DNA from: UTCFX2 sp963827155
GTDB taxonomy: Bacteria > Chloroflexota > Anaerolineae > Anaerolineales > UBA4823
Assembly (NCBI GenBank): GCA_963827155.1
Contig: CAWGZV010000002.1
Location: 3,100,001 to 3,164,000, forward strand
DNA length: 64,000 nucleotides
Direction: 5' to 3'
The notes beneath the pieces are model-generated. The model made no database searches. It worked only from the letters and a program-made list of their open reading frames with translations, and was not told where the DNA came from. This document shows, piece after piece, positions 45,072 through 57,337 of the stretch. How positions within the stretch are numbered: the first letter of the stretch is position 1; each line of letters opens with the position of its first letter. The position numbers and the translations under genes are program-made.

Positions 45072-46058
45072 ATGAACTCGCGCCAGCGCTTCCGAGAAAC
45101 CATGGCTTACGGTTCACCCGACCGTCCGCCGCTTTTCATCGAAGGCTTGCGCGGCGACGTACTCGCTGCCTGGCGCGATCAAGGCATGCCGCCGGACCGC
45201 AGCCACGCGCAGCTGTTTATGACAGATGAACGCGACGAGGCCGAGCCCGACCTGTGGCCTGCTCCCTATCCAACGAAATGGCCGAGCAGCAGCGCCGAGG
45301 TTGAGGGCTTCGCCTACCACCTGGATCCCGATGATCCAAAACGCCTCCCGGAGGATTGGTCCAAGGTAAAGAAAAGCTGGGCGCAAGGCGAGCAGGTGCG
45401 CATGCTTTACGCCCACCACGGTTTCTTCGAGTTGGTTGGGGTGGATGGTTGGGGGCGTTTCAACGAGCTGATGTTCCTCATCAAAGATGATCCGGCGTTG
45501 ATCCGGCGGATGCTGAACATCCAGGGCGAGTTCAACGCCCAAATCGCCGGGCGGCTGCTGCAGGAGGTCGAAGTCGAAGCGGCTATCTTCAGCGAGCCGA
45601 TCGGCGGCAACCACGGTCCGCTGGTCAGTCCGAAAACATACCGGGATCTGGTGCTGCCTTCCTACCAGCCGATCCTCGAGGTCCTTCGCCGTCACAAGGT
45701 GGAGACAATCATCCTGCGCACCTATGCAAACTGCCGGGCATTGATCCCTGCCCTGCTGGAGGCCGGCTTCAACTGCCTGTGGGCGGTAGAGGTCTTTGGC
45801 GAGGGGATGGATTATCGCGACCTGCGGAAGGAGTTCGGGCGAGACCTGCGCCTGATTGGGGGGATCGACCTGGACGTGCTGCGCTCCGGCAAAGAAGCCA
45901 TCTGGAACGAGGTATTGGGCAAGGTGCCTGACCTGGTGGCGCAGGGAGGGTATGCGCCGCTTGCAGATGGCCGGGTGCGGGCCGAAGTACCCTGGGAAAA
46001 CTATAAATATTACCGCCAGCTGCTCCAGGAGATCGTCAGCGGCAGCCGTCCTGGCTGA
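45072..46058 (+). CDS. uroporphyrinogen decarboxylase (URO-D) superfamily protein
   Basis: 328 residues, TIM-barrel of the URO-D/MtaA family: MNSRQRFRETMAYGSPDRPP is the family N-terminus; AAIFSEPIGGNHGPLVSPKTYRDLV and GGIDLDVLRSGKEAI are late blocks. The RxxxxR-type substrate loop of true HemE (FAGAPFT-like) is missing, so it is more likely a corrinoid-linked methyltransferase relative or an uncharacterised member than HemE. Divergent from the ubiquitin-like operon; shares the 177-base gap with it. Confidence 0.8.
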   Translation: MNSRQRFRETMAYGSPDRPPLFIEGLRGDVLAAWRDQGMPPDRSHAQLFMTDERDEAEPDLWPAPYPTKWPSSSAEVEGFAYHLDPDDPKRLPEDWSKVKKSWAQGEQVRMLYAHHGFFELVGVDGWGRFNELMFLIKDDPALIRRMLNIQGEFNAQIAGRLLQEVEVEAAIFSEPIGGNHGPLVSPKTYRDLVLPSYQPILEVLRRHKVETIILRTYANCRALIPALLEAGFNCLWAVEVFGEGMDYRDLRKEFGRDLRLIGGIDLDVLRSGKEAIWNEVLGKVPDLVAQGGYAPLADGRVRAEVPWENYKYYRQLLQEIVSGSRPG

Positions 46059-46074
46059 ATATTATCCGCCTGAA

Positions 46075-46938
46075 CTACGCCCCAAAGGCATTCCGGAGCG
46101 TTGTTTTCATCACCGCTTCAGGGGCTTTCAGCCCCGTCCACATTTCGAATCCTATCGAGCCCTGATAAGCCAGCATCGAGAGGCCGTTCAGTGTTTTCAA
46201 ACCACGCCTCTGCGCCATGCGCAGGAAAGGCGTTTCCGGCGGGTTTGGAATCACGTCGCAGACCAGCAGGTCTGGGCGCGCTTGCGAAAGATCGACATCT
46301 GGCATTGCCGCCGCATCTGGGAAAAGCCCAATCGAGGTCGCGTTAACCAGGATATCGGTCTCATCTCCGATCATAACTGTTTGGTTCCAATCCACCAGTT
46401 TCGCCTGGCGGTTTAGCCGGGATTCGAGATCCGCGACCAGCCCGCGGCCGCGCCTCACATCCCGGTTGACCACGGTCAGGTCGGCGGCGCCCGCCAGCAC
46501 CAGCTCGGTGGTGATCGCCCGCGCCGCCCCACCCGCACCCAGCACCACGACCCGCTTGCCGTGCCCCTCCATGCCAGCATCCTGCGCCAGCCCGCGCATA
46601 AAACCCTTGCCGTCCGTGTTTTCGCCGATCAGGCGCTCGCCCTGCCTGCGCACTGTGTTGACTGCTCCGATCAGCGCCGCGTCAGGGGCGATCTCGTCCA
46701 GCAAATCCATCACCGCCACCTTGTGCGGGATGGTCAGGTTGATCCCGCGCATCCCAAAAGCTCGCACCCCGCGCAGCGCTTCCGCCAGGTTCTCGGGCCT
46801 GACCTCGATCGTCAGGTAGCGCCAGTTGAGACCCAATGCTGCAAAGGCAGCCTCCTGCATCAATCCCGTGGGATTTTCAGCGACCGGGTAACCCAATACC
46901 CCGACCAGCTCGGCTTTATAGTTGGCTGTTGTCTCCAA
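46075..46938 (-). CDS. aroE: shikimate dehydrogenase-like oxidoreductase with altered substrate motif
   Basis: 287 residues, AroE/YdiB family. NADP domain VVVLGAGGAARAI, NRDVRRG; catalytic Lys in NLTIPHK and Asp in GENTDGKGF are present, as is the late MLAYQGSIGFEMWTG. The usual N-terminal substrate motif S-x-S (SLSPLMHN) reads PVAENPTGLMQEAAF, so both shikimate-binding serines are gone. It likely belongs to a paralogous subfamily with another hydroxy-acid substrate. Convergent with the URO-D gene (16 bases). Confidence 0.85.
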   Translation of the reverse strand: METTANYKAELVGVLGYPVAENPTGLMQEAAFAALGLNWRYLTIEVRPENLAEALRGVRAFGMRGINLTIPHKVAVMDLLDEIAPDAALIGAVNTVRRQGERLIGENTDGKGFMRGLAQDAGMEGHGKRVVVLGAGGAARAITTELVLAGAADLTVVNRDVRRGRGLVADLESRLNRQAKLVDWNQTVMIGDETDILVNATSIGLFPDAAAMPDVDLSQARPDLLVCDVIPNPPETPFLRMAQRRGLKTLNGLSMLAYQGSIGFEMWTGLKAPEAVMKTTLRNAFGA

Positions 46939-47230
46939 AACAACCCTCCTTTACATTCTATCGTCTGTTCGGTGGAATGTATAATTATAACGATTCCTGG
47001 ACAGATTTTTATTTCTGCATTCCAGATCGAAATCCCGTTATAATTCAAAAGAAGAAGCCGATCGGTCAATCTTTTCGTCCGTATGCAAACGCCAACTTGA
47101 CCTCTCAAGCCATCTCAGGAAAGCAGCCAGACTGCAGCATTCCAACGCTGCCTCCCCCAAATCGCTGGAAAAAGCTCTGCTGCTCCAGCCTTCGCTATAA
47201 AGAATCCGTCCAATTTTAGGAGCCTCATCC
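46939..47230. other. 292-base divergent control region of the aroE-like and GAF kinase genes
   Basis: AT-rich; contains TATAATTATAA near 46980 and CGTTATAATTC near 47038, plausible -10 boxes, but no good -35 partner could be fixed. AGGAG lies eight bases before the kinase ATG. Confidence 0.4.
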
Positions 47231-50200
47231 ATGGCACATGCAACTCCCGCATGGCAAACCCTTCAGCAGTCCGCCGACCGCCACCGTCAGGCAGCAGAGC
47301 ACCAGCAAGCAATCGATCTTTACACCCAGGCGCTGGCTCAGCCTGGGGTCCCCTGGGAGGCGCAATCCACGCTGACCATGGCCAGGGCAGACAGCCATAT
47401 GAAGCTGGGCGATCTCGCCGCAATGGATGCCGACTTAACTGCACTGGCTGCGCAGGCTGCCTCACACCGCGATCATAAGGTGCGGGCTGCCGCGCTGGCT
47501 GAGCTCGCTCTGGCGCTGCGCTATTCGGGGGACATGACCCGCTGCCTGCAGGTTGGGCGTGAAGCGCTGGAGGCCGCGGAAGAATCGCAGCTTCTGGGAC
47601 TCCAGGCTGAGGCCCTGACTGCGATTGGCATTGCCCAGATCGAGACGGGCGATTTTGAGGCGGCGAAGGCAACCCTGCAAGCGGCTGAAGCCCTGCCTCT
47701 CACTCAGGGAGACGTTCCTGGCAAAGTGAAGGTCGATTACCTGAAAGTTCTGAATCTTGTACGCATTGAAGGCGAGTACCAGCAAGCGGTGCAAACAGCA
47801 CAGCATGGTCTGCAGCTGGCTCAGGCCTCAGGGCTGCACAACTGGGAAGGAATATTCCTGAACAACATCGCAATATCCGTCTCGGATCTGGCGCTTCAGG
47901 GGTCATTGATGGAGCAAACCCTCGAGATATTTGAGTCATTGGGCGACCGCCCACGCCAATGCATGATGCTGATGAATATCGCGGCTTTTTTGATGAACCT
48001 CGGTCTGTACTCCCAGGCATCGGATTATATCCGGCAGGCGCTTGCAATGGCGCGTGACATGCACCAGGAACACCAGATCATATTTGCCCTGCAGTTCCTG
48101 GGGCAAGCTCACTTAGAAACCGGTAGATTGCCTGACGCGCACGCCGCTCTGGATGAAGGGCTTGCCCTGGTGGAAAAAACAAACGCCCGCCTGATGCAGT
48201 CTAACTTTCTGCTGATTATCGCTATGGTTTTTCTCGCTGCAGGCAAACCGCAGAAGGCGCTGGAAACGCTGGAAAAGGCTGTCCCGCTTAGCGAGAATCT
48301 TCCATCGCTCTCAAAAGCCAACCTGCTGGCTTACCAGTCTGCTGCCAGACAGCTCGCCGGAGATGGTTCAAGCGCCCGCCAGCTGGCAATGCAAGCCGTG
48401 GACTTGATCAGCCCGGAGGATTTTGGCAATACAGAAATTCTAGTAGATGAGCTGTTCTGGTGGTGCTACCGGGCATTGGCGCCCGAGCGGCGAGCCAGCT
48501 CAAAAACAATCACAGATGAGCGCTGGCGCGTTTTGGACCTGGGCCGCCAGGCGATGCTTGCTTCAGTGCAGAATATGTCCGACGCCGGGCTGCGGCGCGG
48601 CTACCTGCACCGGGTCCGGTACCGGCGCCTGCTGGTGAACGAATGGCTGAAATGGGCGCCATCTCGGGCTGGAAATGAAGCCCTGGCAGCTTTTACAAGC
48701 CAGGTGCAGCGCCCGGGGCGTTTGAAGGATGTCTTTCAGCGCCTGTTGAAAGAGGGCGTCCGTCTCAATATCCAGCGCGACGTGTCTCGCCTGCCGAGGG
48801 AGATTGTAGAGCAGGTCGCTGAGCTGACGGGCGCCGAGCGCATCGCACTCGTACTGGTTGACCCGCAGGGCGCCAGGCGCAAGGCTGAAGTGCTTCTGCC
48901 TTTTCCCCCTTATCCGGCGATGAGTGGGAGAGTGGAAGCGCCGCCTGACTCGGAAGCCTTTCTGGTTGAGGTCGAATCCTGGCTGGAGCAGGCTTCCGCT
49001 GGACGGCAGGGCATTTTACGAATACTGAATCCAGATGCCGAGCTGACCCATCAGCGCAGCCTGCTGGTTGCACCGCTGATCAGCCAGAGCCGCCTGGTTG
49101 GCATCATCTACGCCGACCTGACCGGCTGCTACGGGCGCTTCGAACAGGAAGATTTGGACCTGCTGGTGGTTCTGGCTAACCAATCTGCTGTGGCGATCGA
49201 GAACGCCGATTGGTCCTCGACGCTTGAGCAGAGGGTGAATGAGCGCACCACGGAGCTCGAGCAGTCCACCCTTCAACTGCGGGCCTCCAATCAAAGCCTG
49301 GAGCAGCGCAACAACGAACTCGCCATCATCAACGAGATCCAGCAAGGTCTCGCTTCGAAGCTTGAATTTCGGGCGATCATCGACCTGGTAGGAGACCGGA
49401 TCAACACGATCTTTGCCGCGGAGAACACTTCGATCAGCCTTTACGACCAGGATGCCAGAGTCAGCCACATTCTATATTCATTGACACAAGGCATCCGCGA
49501 CCCAGACCACTCGATGCCGTTGGGACCTGGTCTGACTTCCTGGGTGATTGAAACCCGCCAGCCGCTTCTGATCGGGACCATCCAGGAAGCGGAAGCGAAA
49601 GGTGCGGTGATAATGCAGGTGGGCCGGGAGGAAGACGAAAGCCCGATCGAATCCAACCTCTTTGTCCCCCTGCTTGCCAGAGACCAGGTGATCGGCGTGG
49701 TGAAGGTAGGACGTTCCGAGAAAAACTTCTATACTGAGAACGACTTGCGCCTGCTGCAAACGCTGGCTGCCAGCCTGAGCGTCGCCCTCGAGAACGCCCG
49801 CCTGTTTGATGAAACCAAACGCCTGCTCAAGGAGACCGAGCAGCGCAGCAGTGAGCTTGCAATCCTCAACAGCGTCGGTGAAGCGATGGCGAAGACGCTG
49901 GATGTCAAGACCGTGACGCGCATCGTCGGCGACAAGGTCCGCGATATCTTTGATGCCGAAGTTGTTTCCATTTTGCTGCTCGATCCGCAGACCAACCTGA
50001 TCCACACTCAATATGAGTATGATCAGGGCGAAGGCGGCTACGTCGACTACCTCCAGCCTTTTCCGCTGGGGGAAGGGCTGACCTCCAAGGTGATTGCCGC
50101 CCGCCAGCCGCTTCTGCTGGGCACGCTGGAGGAGCAGGCGGAGCATGGCGCCAGGCTGGCGCCGGAGCTGATTGAAAAAGGTACCGGCGTAATCACCCAG

Positions 50201-53200
50201 TCCTGGCTTGGGGTGCCGATCATCGTTGGCGACCGGGTACTGGGGGTCGTCGGACTGGGAGACTACCAGCCGCATGCTTTCACCGAAAACCATGTCCGTT
50301 TGCTCCAGACGCTTTCATCCAATATGGGAGTGACCATTGCGAATGCCCGCCTGTTCCAATCTGAACAGCAGCGCGCCGCCGAGCTGGCGATCATCAACAG
50401 CGTCCAGGCTGCCCTGGCCGCAGAGCTCAACATCCAGGGCATCTACGACGCGGTCGGCGACAAGATCCGCGAGATCTTCCACCAGGCGGACATCGGCATC
50501 CGCATCTACGACCCGCAGACCAGTCTGCTTCACTTCCCTTACACATACGAAAACGGCCAGCGGATAGAGATCGAATTCTATGCCGCTTGGCAATAAAGGT
50601 TGTGCCTACCACGTACTTCTCACCAAAGAGACGCTTCTTTTCAATGAAAACCTGGAAGAGGAGACGGAGAAATACGGCAGCTATACCCTGCCTGGAACGA
50701 AAGCAGAGAAATCGTCTATCTACGTTCCGCTGGTGGTCGGCGACCAGGCGCGCGGTTTGATCAACCTTATCGATATGGAGCGCGAGCACGCCTTCAGCGA
50801 GTTGGACGTGCGGCTGCTGCAGACCCTGGCGAACAGCATGAGCGTGGCGCTCGAGAACGCCCGCCTGTTCGACGAGACCCAGCGCCTGCTCAAGGAGACC
50901 GAGCAGCACGCCGCCGAGCTTGCGATCATCAACAGCGTCCAGGCGGCCCTGGCTGCCGAGCTCAATATCCAGGGAATTTACGACGCAGTCGGCGATAAGA
51001 TCCGCGAAATCTTCCACAACACGGACCTGAACATCCGGATTTTCGACCTGAAAACCAACCTGGAATACTATCCTTATCTGGTGGAAAACGGCAAGCGGAT
51101 TGCCCTGGATCCAATCCCGCTGGTAGATAAAGGGATCAGCGCGCATGTCATCCGCACGCGCGAGACGGTTGTGATCAACGAGAACTTATTGCACGAGGTT
51201 GAAAAATTCGGCAGCTATATCATCCCCGGGACCCAGGCGGAGAAATCTGCCATCTATGTCCCGCTCCTGGTGGGTGAGCAGGTGCGCGGCCTGATCAACC
51301 TTTCAGATATGGAAGAAGAGCACGCCTTCAGCGAATTGGACATGCGGCTGCTGCAGACCCTGGCGAACAGCATGAGCGTGGCGCTTGAGAACGCCCGCCT
51401 GTTCGACGAGACCCAGCGCCTGCTCAAGGAGACCGAACAGCGGGCTACTGAGCTGCAGATCATTAACAGCGTGAGTGAAGGCCTTGTTCGCGAGCTGGAT
51501 TTCCAATCGATCATTGACCTGGTGGGCGACAAAATCCATCAGGTGTTCAATGTAAGCGACATGTATATAGGATTGTACGAAAGTGCCACAAAAACCCTGA
51601 TTACGCCGTATTACCTCGAACATAATGACCGCTACCCGGTTGAGCCGCATGAAATCTCTGGGGGGTATGCCGGCTGGGTTTTCAAAAACCGCCGGCCGCT
51701 TATCATAAATGAAAATATCGACCAATGGAGGAAGGAAAATATCGTCAACCCTGCCCTGATTGGGGATATCAGCCAACCAGATGATAATACCCAAAGCCTG
51801 GCCGCCGCCCCGATCTGGGCTTCGAACCAGGTGATCGGGATAATTACCCTGTATGACGACCGGCCCAACGCGTTCTCCGATTCGGGTGTAAACCTGCTGA
51901 CCACCCTGGCTGCCAACCTGGGCGTAGCCTTGCAGAACGCCCGCCTGTTTGACGAGACCCAGCGCCTGCTCAAGGAGACGGAGCGGCGCAGCAGCGAGCT
52001 GGCAATCCTGAATTCCATCAGCGATGAAATGTCGAGGACCCTGGACGTGAAGACCCTGACTTACAATGTCGGCGAGAAAATCCGGGAGATCTTTGAAGTT
52101 GATTCGGTCATGGTCATGCTGCTGGATGCACAGAAGAATCTGATTCATGTTGCTTACGAATACGATCGCAGCGAAGGTGGGAATGTCGAGGCCCTGGTCG
52201 AGCCATTTCCCCTGGGCACCGGACTGGCTTCGAAGGTGATCACTTCCCGCCTGCCGCTGATGTTGGGCTCGCAGGAAGAACAGGCTGCAAACGGCGCCTA
52301 TTTCCCCCCAGAGCTGATGGATCGGAGCGCGCAAGGCACAACCAGCCAATCGTGGCTCGGTGTGCCCATCCTGGCTGGCGACCGGGTTTTGGGGGTGGTC
52401 GCCCTGGCGGATTATCTGCCGCATGCTTTCACGGAAAATAACTTGAGCCTGCTCCAAACGCTCTCTGTCAACCTGGGCGTGACCCTCGAGAATGCCCGCC
52501 TTTTCCAGTCTGAACAGCAGCGTGCTGGCGAGCTGGCGATCATCAACAGCGTCCAGGCTGCGCTCGCTGCAGAGCTGAACATCCAGGGCATCTATGACAC
52601 GGTCGGCGATAAAATCCGCGAGATCTTCCACAACACCGATCTGAACATCCGAATCTACGATCCCAAGACGAATCTGGAGCATTTCCCCTACGTCTACGAA
52701 AACGGCGAGCGAATCCTTTTGGAGCCCGATCCCCTGCCGGAAACAGGAATCAGCGCGCATGTTATTCGCACCCATGAGACGGTTGTGATCAACGAAGATA
52801 TGGAGCAGTCTGTACAAAAGTACGGCAGCTACACCATGCCTGGCACCCAGGCCGAGAAATCATCTGTTTTCGTGCCGCTGCAGGTCGGAGATCAGGTGCG
52901 GGGGTTGATCAATCTTTCGAATATGGAGCGCGAGCATGCTTTTAGCGAATCCGACGTGCGCCTGCTGCAGACAATGGCAAGCAGCATGAGCGTGGCGCTG
53001 GAAAATGCCCGTCTCTTCGACGAGACCCAACGGCTGCTGGAGGAGACCGAACAGCGCGCCGCCGAGCTGCAGATCATCAACTCCATCCAGCAGGGCCTGG
53101 CTTCCGAGCTGGATTTCCAGGCGATCGTGGACCTGGTCGGCGATAAGCTGCGAGCGGTATTCGCCACCCCCGACCTTGGAATTGGCTGGTATGAGGAAAG

Positions 53201-56200
53201 AGCAGACCTGATCCACTACCTGTATGTCTTCTACCACGGCGAAAGGCTGGTTGTTGAATCTCTTCCGCCCCTTCCAGGCGGGGTATTTGAGACGATGCAG
53301 AAAACCCGCCGGCCGGTGGTGATGAAGTCCAGGCTGGAAGATCCAAACTTCACCGTGGAAACGCTGGAAGGGACAGATCAGAGCAAATCGATGGTCTCTG
53401 TACCGATCATCAGCAGCGACCGGGTGCTCGGCTTGATTCAGCTTGAAAATTACGAGCGCGAAAATGCCTATGGCGAATCCGAGCTGCGGCTGCTGACCAC
53501 CATCGCGGCCTCGCTGGGCGCTGCCCTCGAAAATGCCCACCTTTTCGACGAGACCCAGCGCCGCTCCCGTGAGATGGCCGCACTCGCAGAGGTTGGACGC
53601 GACATTTCGGCTACCCTCGACCTGAACCTGGTCATGGAACGGATCGCCGCCCACGCTAAGAACCTGCTCCAGGCGGATAACAGCGCCATTTACATTCCCG
53701 ATCCAAGCGGCCAAACTTTCCATGCCATCGCGGCTCTGGGAGACATTTCCAAAGAAATTCTTGGAGATACGATCCATATCGGTGAGGGCATTATTGGCAG
53801 CCTGATAGAAACTGGACAGGCTGAGTTTATCAACGATACCAATACTGACCCGCGCGCCCTGACTATCCCGGGTACAGAAACCCAGGAGAAAGAACGATTA
53901 ATGATCGCCCCGCTTCTGGCTGGAGAGCGAGTCACCGGCATCATGGCGGTCTGGCGAACCGGCGGCAGCCCCTACAACCAGGTGGAGCTGGATTTCCTGA
54001 TCGGGCTCTCGCGCCAGGCAGCGGTGGCGATTGAAAACGCACGCCTGTTCGACCAATCTCAGCGCCTCCTAAAACATACCGAACAGCACGCCGCCGAGCT
54101 TGCGATTATCAATAATATCGGGCAGGGACTGGTCACGCTGCAGGATACTCAATCGATCGTCAACCTGGTTGGCGATAAGATCTTTGAGCTTTTCGGCAGC
54201 GACAGCGTGGACATCCGCCTTTATGACGCTGAGACGAAGATGGTGTCATACCCATACCTGGTCGAAACTGGAATTCGCCTGCACCTGGACCCAATGCCGC
54301 TCCAACCCTCTGGTTTTATGCCGTGGATGATCAAAACCAAACAGCCGCTGCTGATCAACGAAGACCTGCAGGGGAAGATGAAAGAGCTCGGAAGCAGCTG
54401 GCTGCCGGGAACGATAAGCTACGGCGGGTCGTTTATCGGGGTCCCCATCCTGGCTGGCGACCAGGTGACCGGGATGATTGCGGTAGAAAATCAAAAGGAG
54501 GGGGCATTTTCTGAAGCTACGGTCAACCTGCTGACCATATTGTCCTCAAACCTCGGGGTAGCGCTTGAAAACGCTCGCCTGTTCCAGCAGACGAAGCGCT
54601 TGCTGGGAGAGAGCGAAGTACGCAACGCCGAGCTGGCGACGATCAACCGGCTTGGGCAATCGCTGGCAGCCCAGCTCGATCCCCAGAGAATTTACCAGCT
54701 GGTCGGAAACGCCCTGGACGAGGTATTTCCGGGTCAGATGTGTTCCATTGCCTTGTTTGACAAAACCACGAATATGGTCCACTGGCCATTTTTCTCCGAT
54801 TTCGACGGGCGCCAGATCGAACAGGAACCTTCCAGGTTGGGGCCAGGATTGACCTCCCATGTAATCCACACCCGGCAGCCGCTGGTGCTGGGGACTCTGG
54901 AAGAAGCCGAAGCATTCGGCGTGGTCTGGGTCTTTGACGATGCAGCCCGCGAGCCGAAGTCATGGATTGGCGTGCCTATCCTGGTAGGCGAAGAGACCAT
55001 GGGCGTTCTGGCAGTTCAAGATATGCCAGAGCACCGCTACAGCGAAAACGATGTCCGCCTGCTGGCAACTCTTGCGGCAAGCATGGGCATTTCTCTGGAA
55101 AACGCCAGACTATATGGAGACGCCGAGCAGCGCGCCGGGCAAATGGCAGCCCTGGCAGAAGCCGGGCACGAGATCTCCGCTTCCCACGACCTGCCCGCAA
55201 TCATGGAGAACATCGCCAGCCGGGCGCACGAGGTCTGCCGGGCTCGGACGACTGTGCTCTACCGGGTCGAGCCAGACGATAAGTCCTTCAAAGCCAGCGT
55301 CGCGCTGGGGCTTTATGCCGATCAATTCCGGGCAAGTATTCTCAAACGGGGCGAGGGGATTATCGGATCGATCATCCAGAGCGAAGCGCCTGAGATCATC
55401 AGCGATCCGCAGAGCGATTCGCGGGTCGTTCACCTGGAAGGCACTCCGGAGGAGGAGGAACAAGCTGAGACAATGATGGTAGCTCCTTTGGTGGTACGCG
55501 GTCATTCGGTTGGCGTTTTAGCGCTTTACCGCTGGATGGCGCACGGCGCATTTACCCATGTGGACCTGGATTTTCTATCCGGATTGGCGCGCCAGGCGGC
55601 AATCGCTATCGAGAATGTCAGCCTGCTTGAGGAAACGCAGCGCGCCCGCGACGCGGCCGAAGCCGCCACCCAGGCTAAGAGCGATTTTCTGGCGATGATG
55701 AGCCACGAAATCCGCACACCGATGAACGCCATCATCGGGATGAGCGGGCTGCTGCTCGACACTCCGCTCACCGCTGACCAGCGCGATTTTGCCGAGACCG
55801 TGCGCAGCAGCGGCGACTCGCTGCTCACCATCATTAACGATATCCTCGATTTTTCGAAGATCGAAGCCGGCAAGATGGACCTCGAGCAGCAGCCGTTCGA
55901 TTTGCGCGAATGCGTCGATTCAGCCATCGACCTGATGAAGCTCAAATCAGCCGAAAAAGGACTGGAGCTCATCGTCGAGGTCGCCGAGGATGTCCCGATC
56001 GCGGTCCTGGGCGACGTCACCAGGCTGCGCCAGATCCTGGTCAACCTGCTCGGCAATTCGCTCAAATTCACCGAACAGGGCGAGGTGGTGCTGGCAGTCC
56101 ATATGCTCGAAGCACCGTTTGAGAAACGCACAGCGCCCAAAAAATCGTCCCAGAAGAAATTAGGGATCCATTTTTCTGTGCGAGACACCGGCATCGGCAT

Positions 56201-57260
56201 CCCGAAAGACCGACTTGGGCGCCTGTTCCAGGCTTTCAGCCAGGTGGACACCTCGACAACCCGCAAATACGGCGGCACCGGTTTGGGACTGGTTGTCAGC
56301 CGCCGCCTGACCGAGATGATGGGCGGCGAGATGTGGGTGGAGAGCGAAGGCATTCACGGAAAGGGCTCCACTTTCCATTTCACAATCCTGGCAGAACCAA
56401 CCGCTGCCACCTCAGCCCGACCGGTCACCCTGGGCGAACATCCCGACCTGCGAGGCCGGCATGTGTTGATCGTAGACGACAATGCCACCAGCCGGCGGAT
56501 CCTGACTCTCCAAACTCAGAGCTGGGGTATGCTGCCGTTTTCTTCCGGCTCCCCAGAAGAGGTATTGACATGGGTCCGCCGAGGGGATCCCTTCGACCTG
56601 GCGATCATGGATCTGCACATGCCTGAAATGGACGGGATGATGCTGGCAGAGCGCCTCCGGACGCTGCGAAAAGCAGACCAGCTCCCTCTCGTGCTGCTTT
56701 CTTCTCTCGGAGGGAATGCAGGCGAGCTCGAGACCGACATTTTCGCAGCAAGCCTGATGAAACCGGTCCGTCCATCGGCGCTTTTCAACACGCTTCTCGG
56801 GATCTTTGCGGTACAGCCCGTTCAGCCAGAGACGTCAGCCCCCGCCAGGCCAACGCTAGACGCAGAGATGGCATCCCGCCACCCACTGCGCATTCTGCTG
56901 GCAGAAGACAACGCTGTCAACCAAAAGCTGGCTCTCCGGCTGCTTTCACAGATGGGCTACCGCGCCGACCTGGCCTCTAACGGGCTGGAGGCAGTCCAGG
57001 CAGTCGAGCGCCAACCGTATGATGTGATCCTGATGGATGTGCAGATGCCCGAGATGGATGGATTAGAGGCGACCCGCCAGATCTGCGCCCGCTGGTCGCC
57101 TGGCGAGCGCCCGCGGATTGTCGCGATGACCGCCAGCGCCATGCAGGGCGACCGCGAGATGTGCATTGCAGCCGGAATGGACGACTACCTGAGCAAGCCG
57201 ATTCGGGTGGAAGAATTGGTTGCCGCGCTTCAGCGGATCACGAGCACACCAATCCATTAA
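47231..57260 (+). CDS. giant TPR / 13-GAF hybrid histidine kinase (frameshifted)
   Basis: About 3,342 residues when reframed, soluble. Residues 1-400: TPR repeats. About 520-680: a first, divergent GAF; then a coiled coil and 12 more GAF domains starting near 697, 877, 1053, 1232, 1410, 1590, 1769, 1946, 2117, 2290, 2469 and 2640 (mean spacing 177). HisKA near 2817 has SHEIRTPMNAIIGMS with the phospho-His; HATPase has NLLGNSLKFTEQG, RDTGIGIP, GGTGLGL; two receivers follow with Asp in IMDLHMPEMDG and LMDVQMPEMDG. No HPt or DNA-binding domain. Near 50580 an extra base stops the first part (EFYAAWQ); the next frame resumes PLGNKGCAYHV inside the same GAF. It should sense several cytosolic ligands. 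Confidence 0.93.
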
Positions 57261-57267
57261 ATTCAAT

Positions 57268-57302
57268 GCGGTCGAGCGATGCGAAGGCCGCGGCTCGACC
57301 GC
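57268..57302. terminator. inverted repeat between convergent genes
   Basis: Perfect 10-bp stem GCGGTCGAGC / GCTCGACCGC with a 15-nt loop just after the kinase stop. No T-run, so termination is likely but weakly supported. Confidence 0.5.
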
Positions 57303-57337
57303 ACTGGCTCTCTCTCGGAACAGGAGAATGGAAACGA

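Noticed and set aside
45072..46058. URO-D family gene as hemE
   Set aside because: The typical substrate-loop motifs of uroporphyrinogen decarboxylase are not seen; only the fold-level pattern fits.
51303..52817. A 504-residue open frame opposite the GAF kinase, and similar long antisense frames nearby
   Set aside because: They arise from the GC-rich repeated GAF sequence; their repeats mirror the sense repeats and show no domain.
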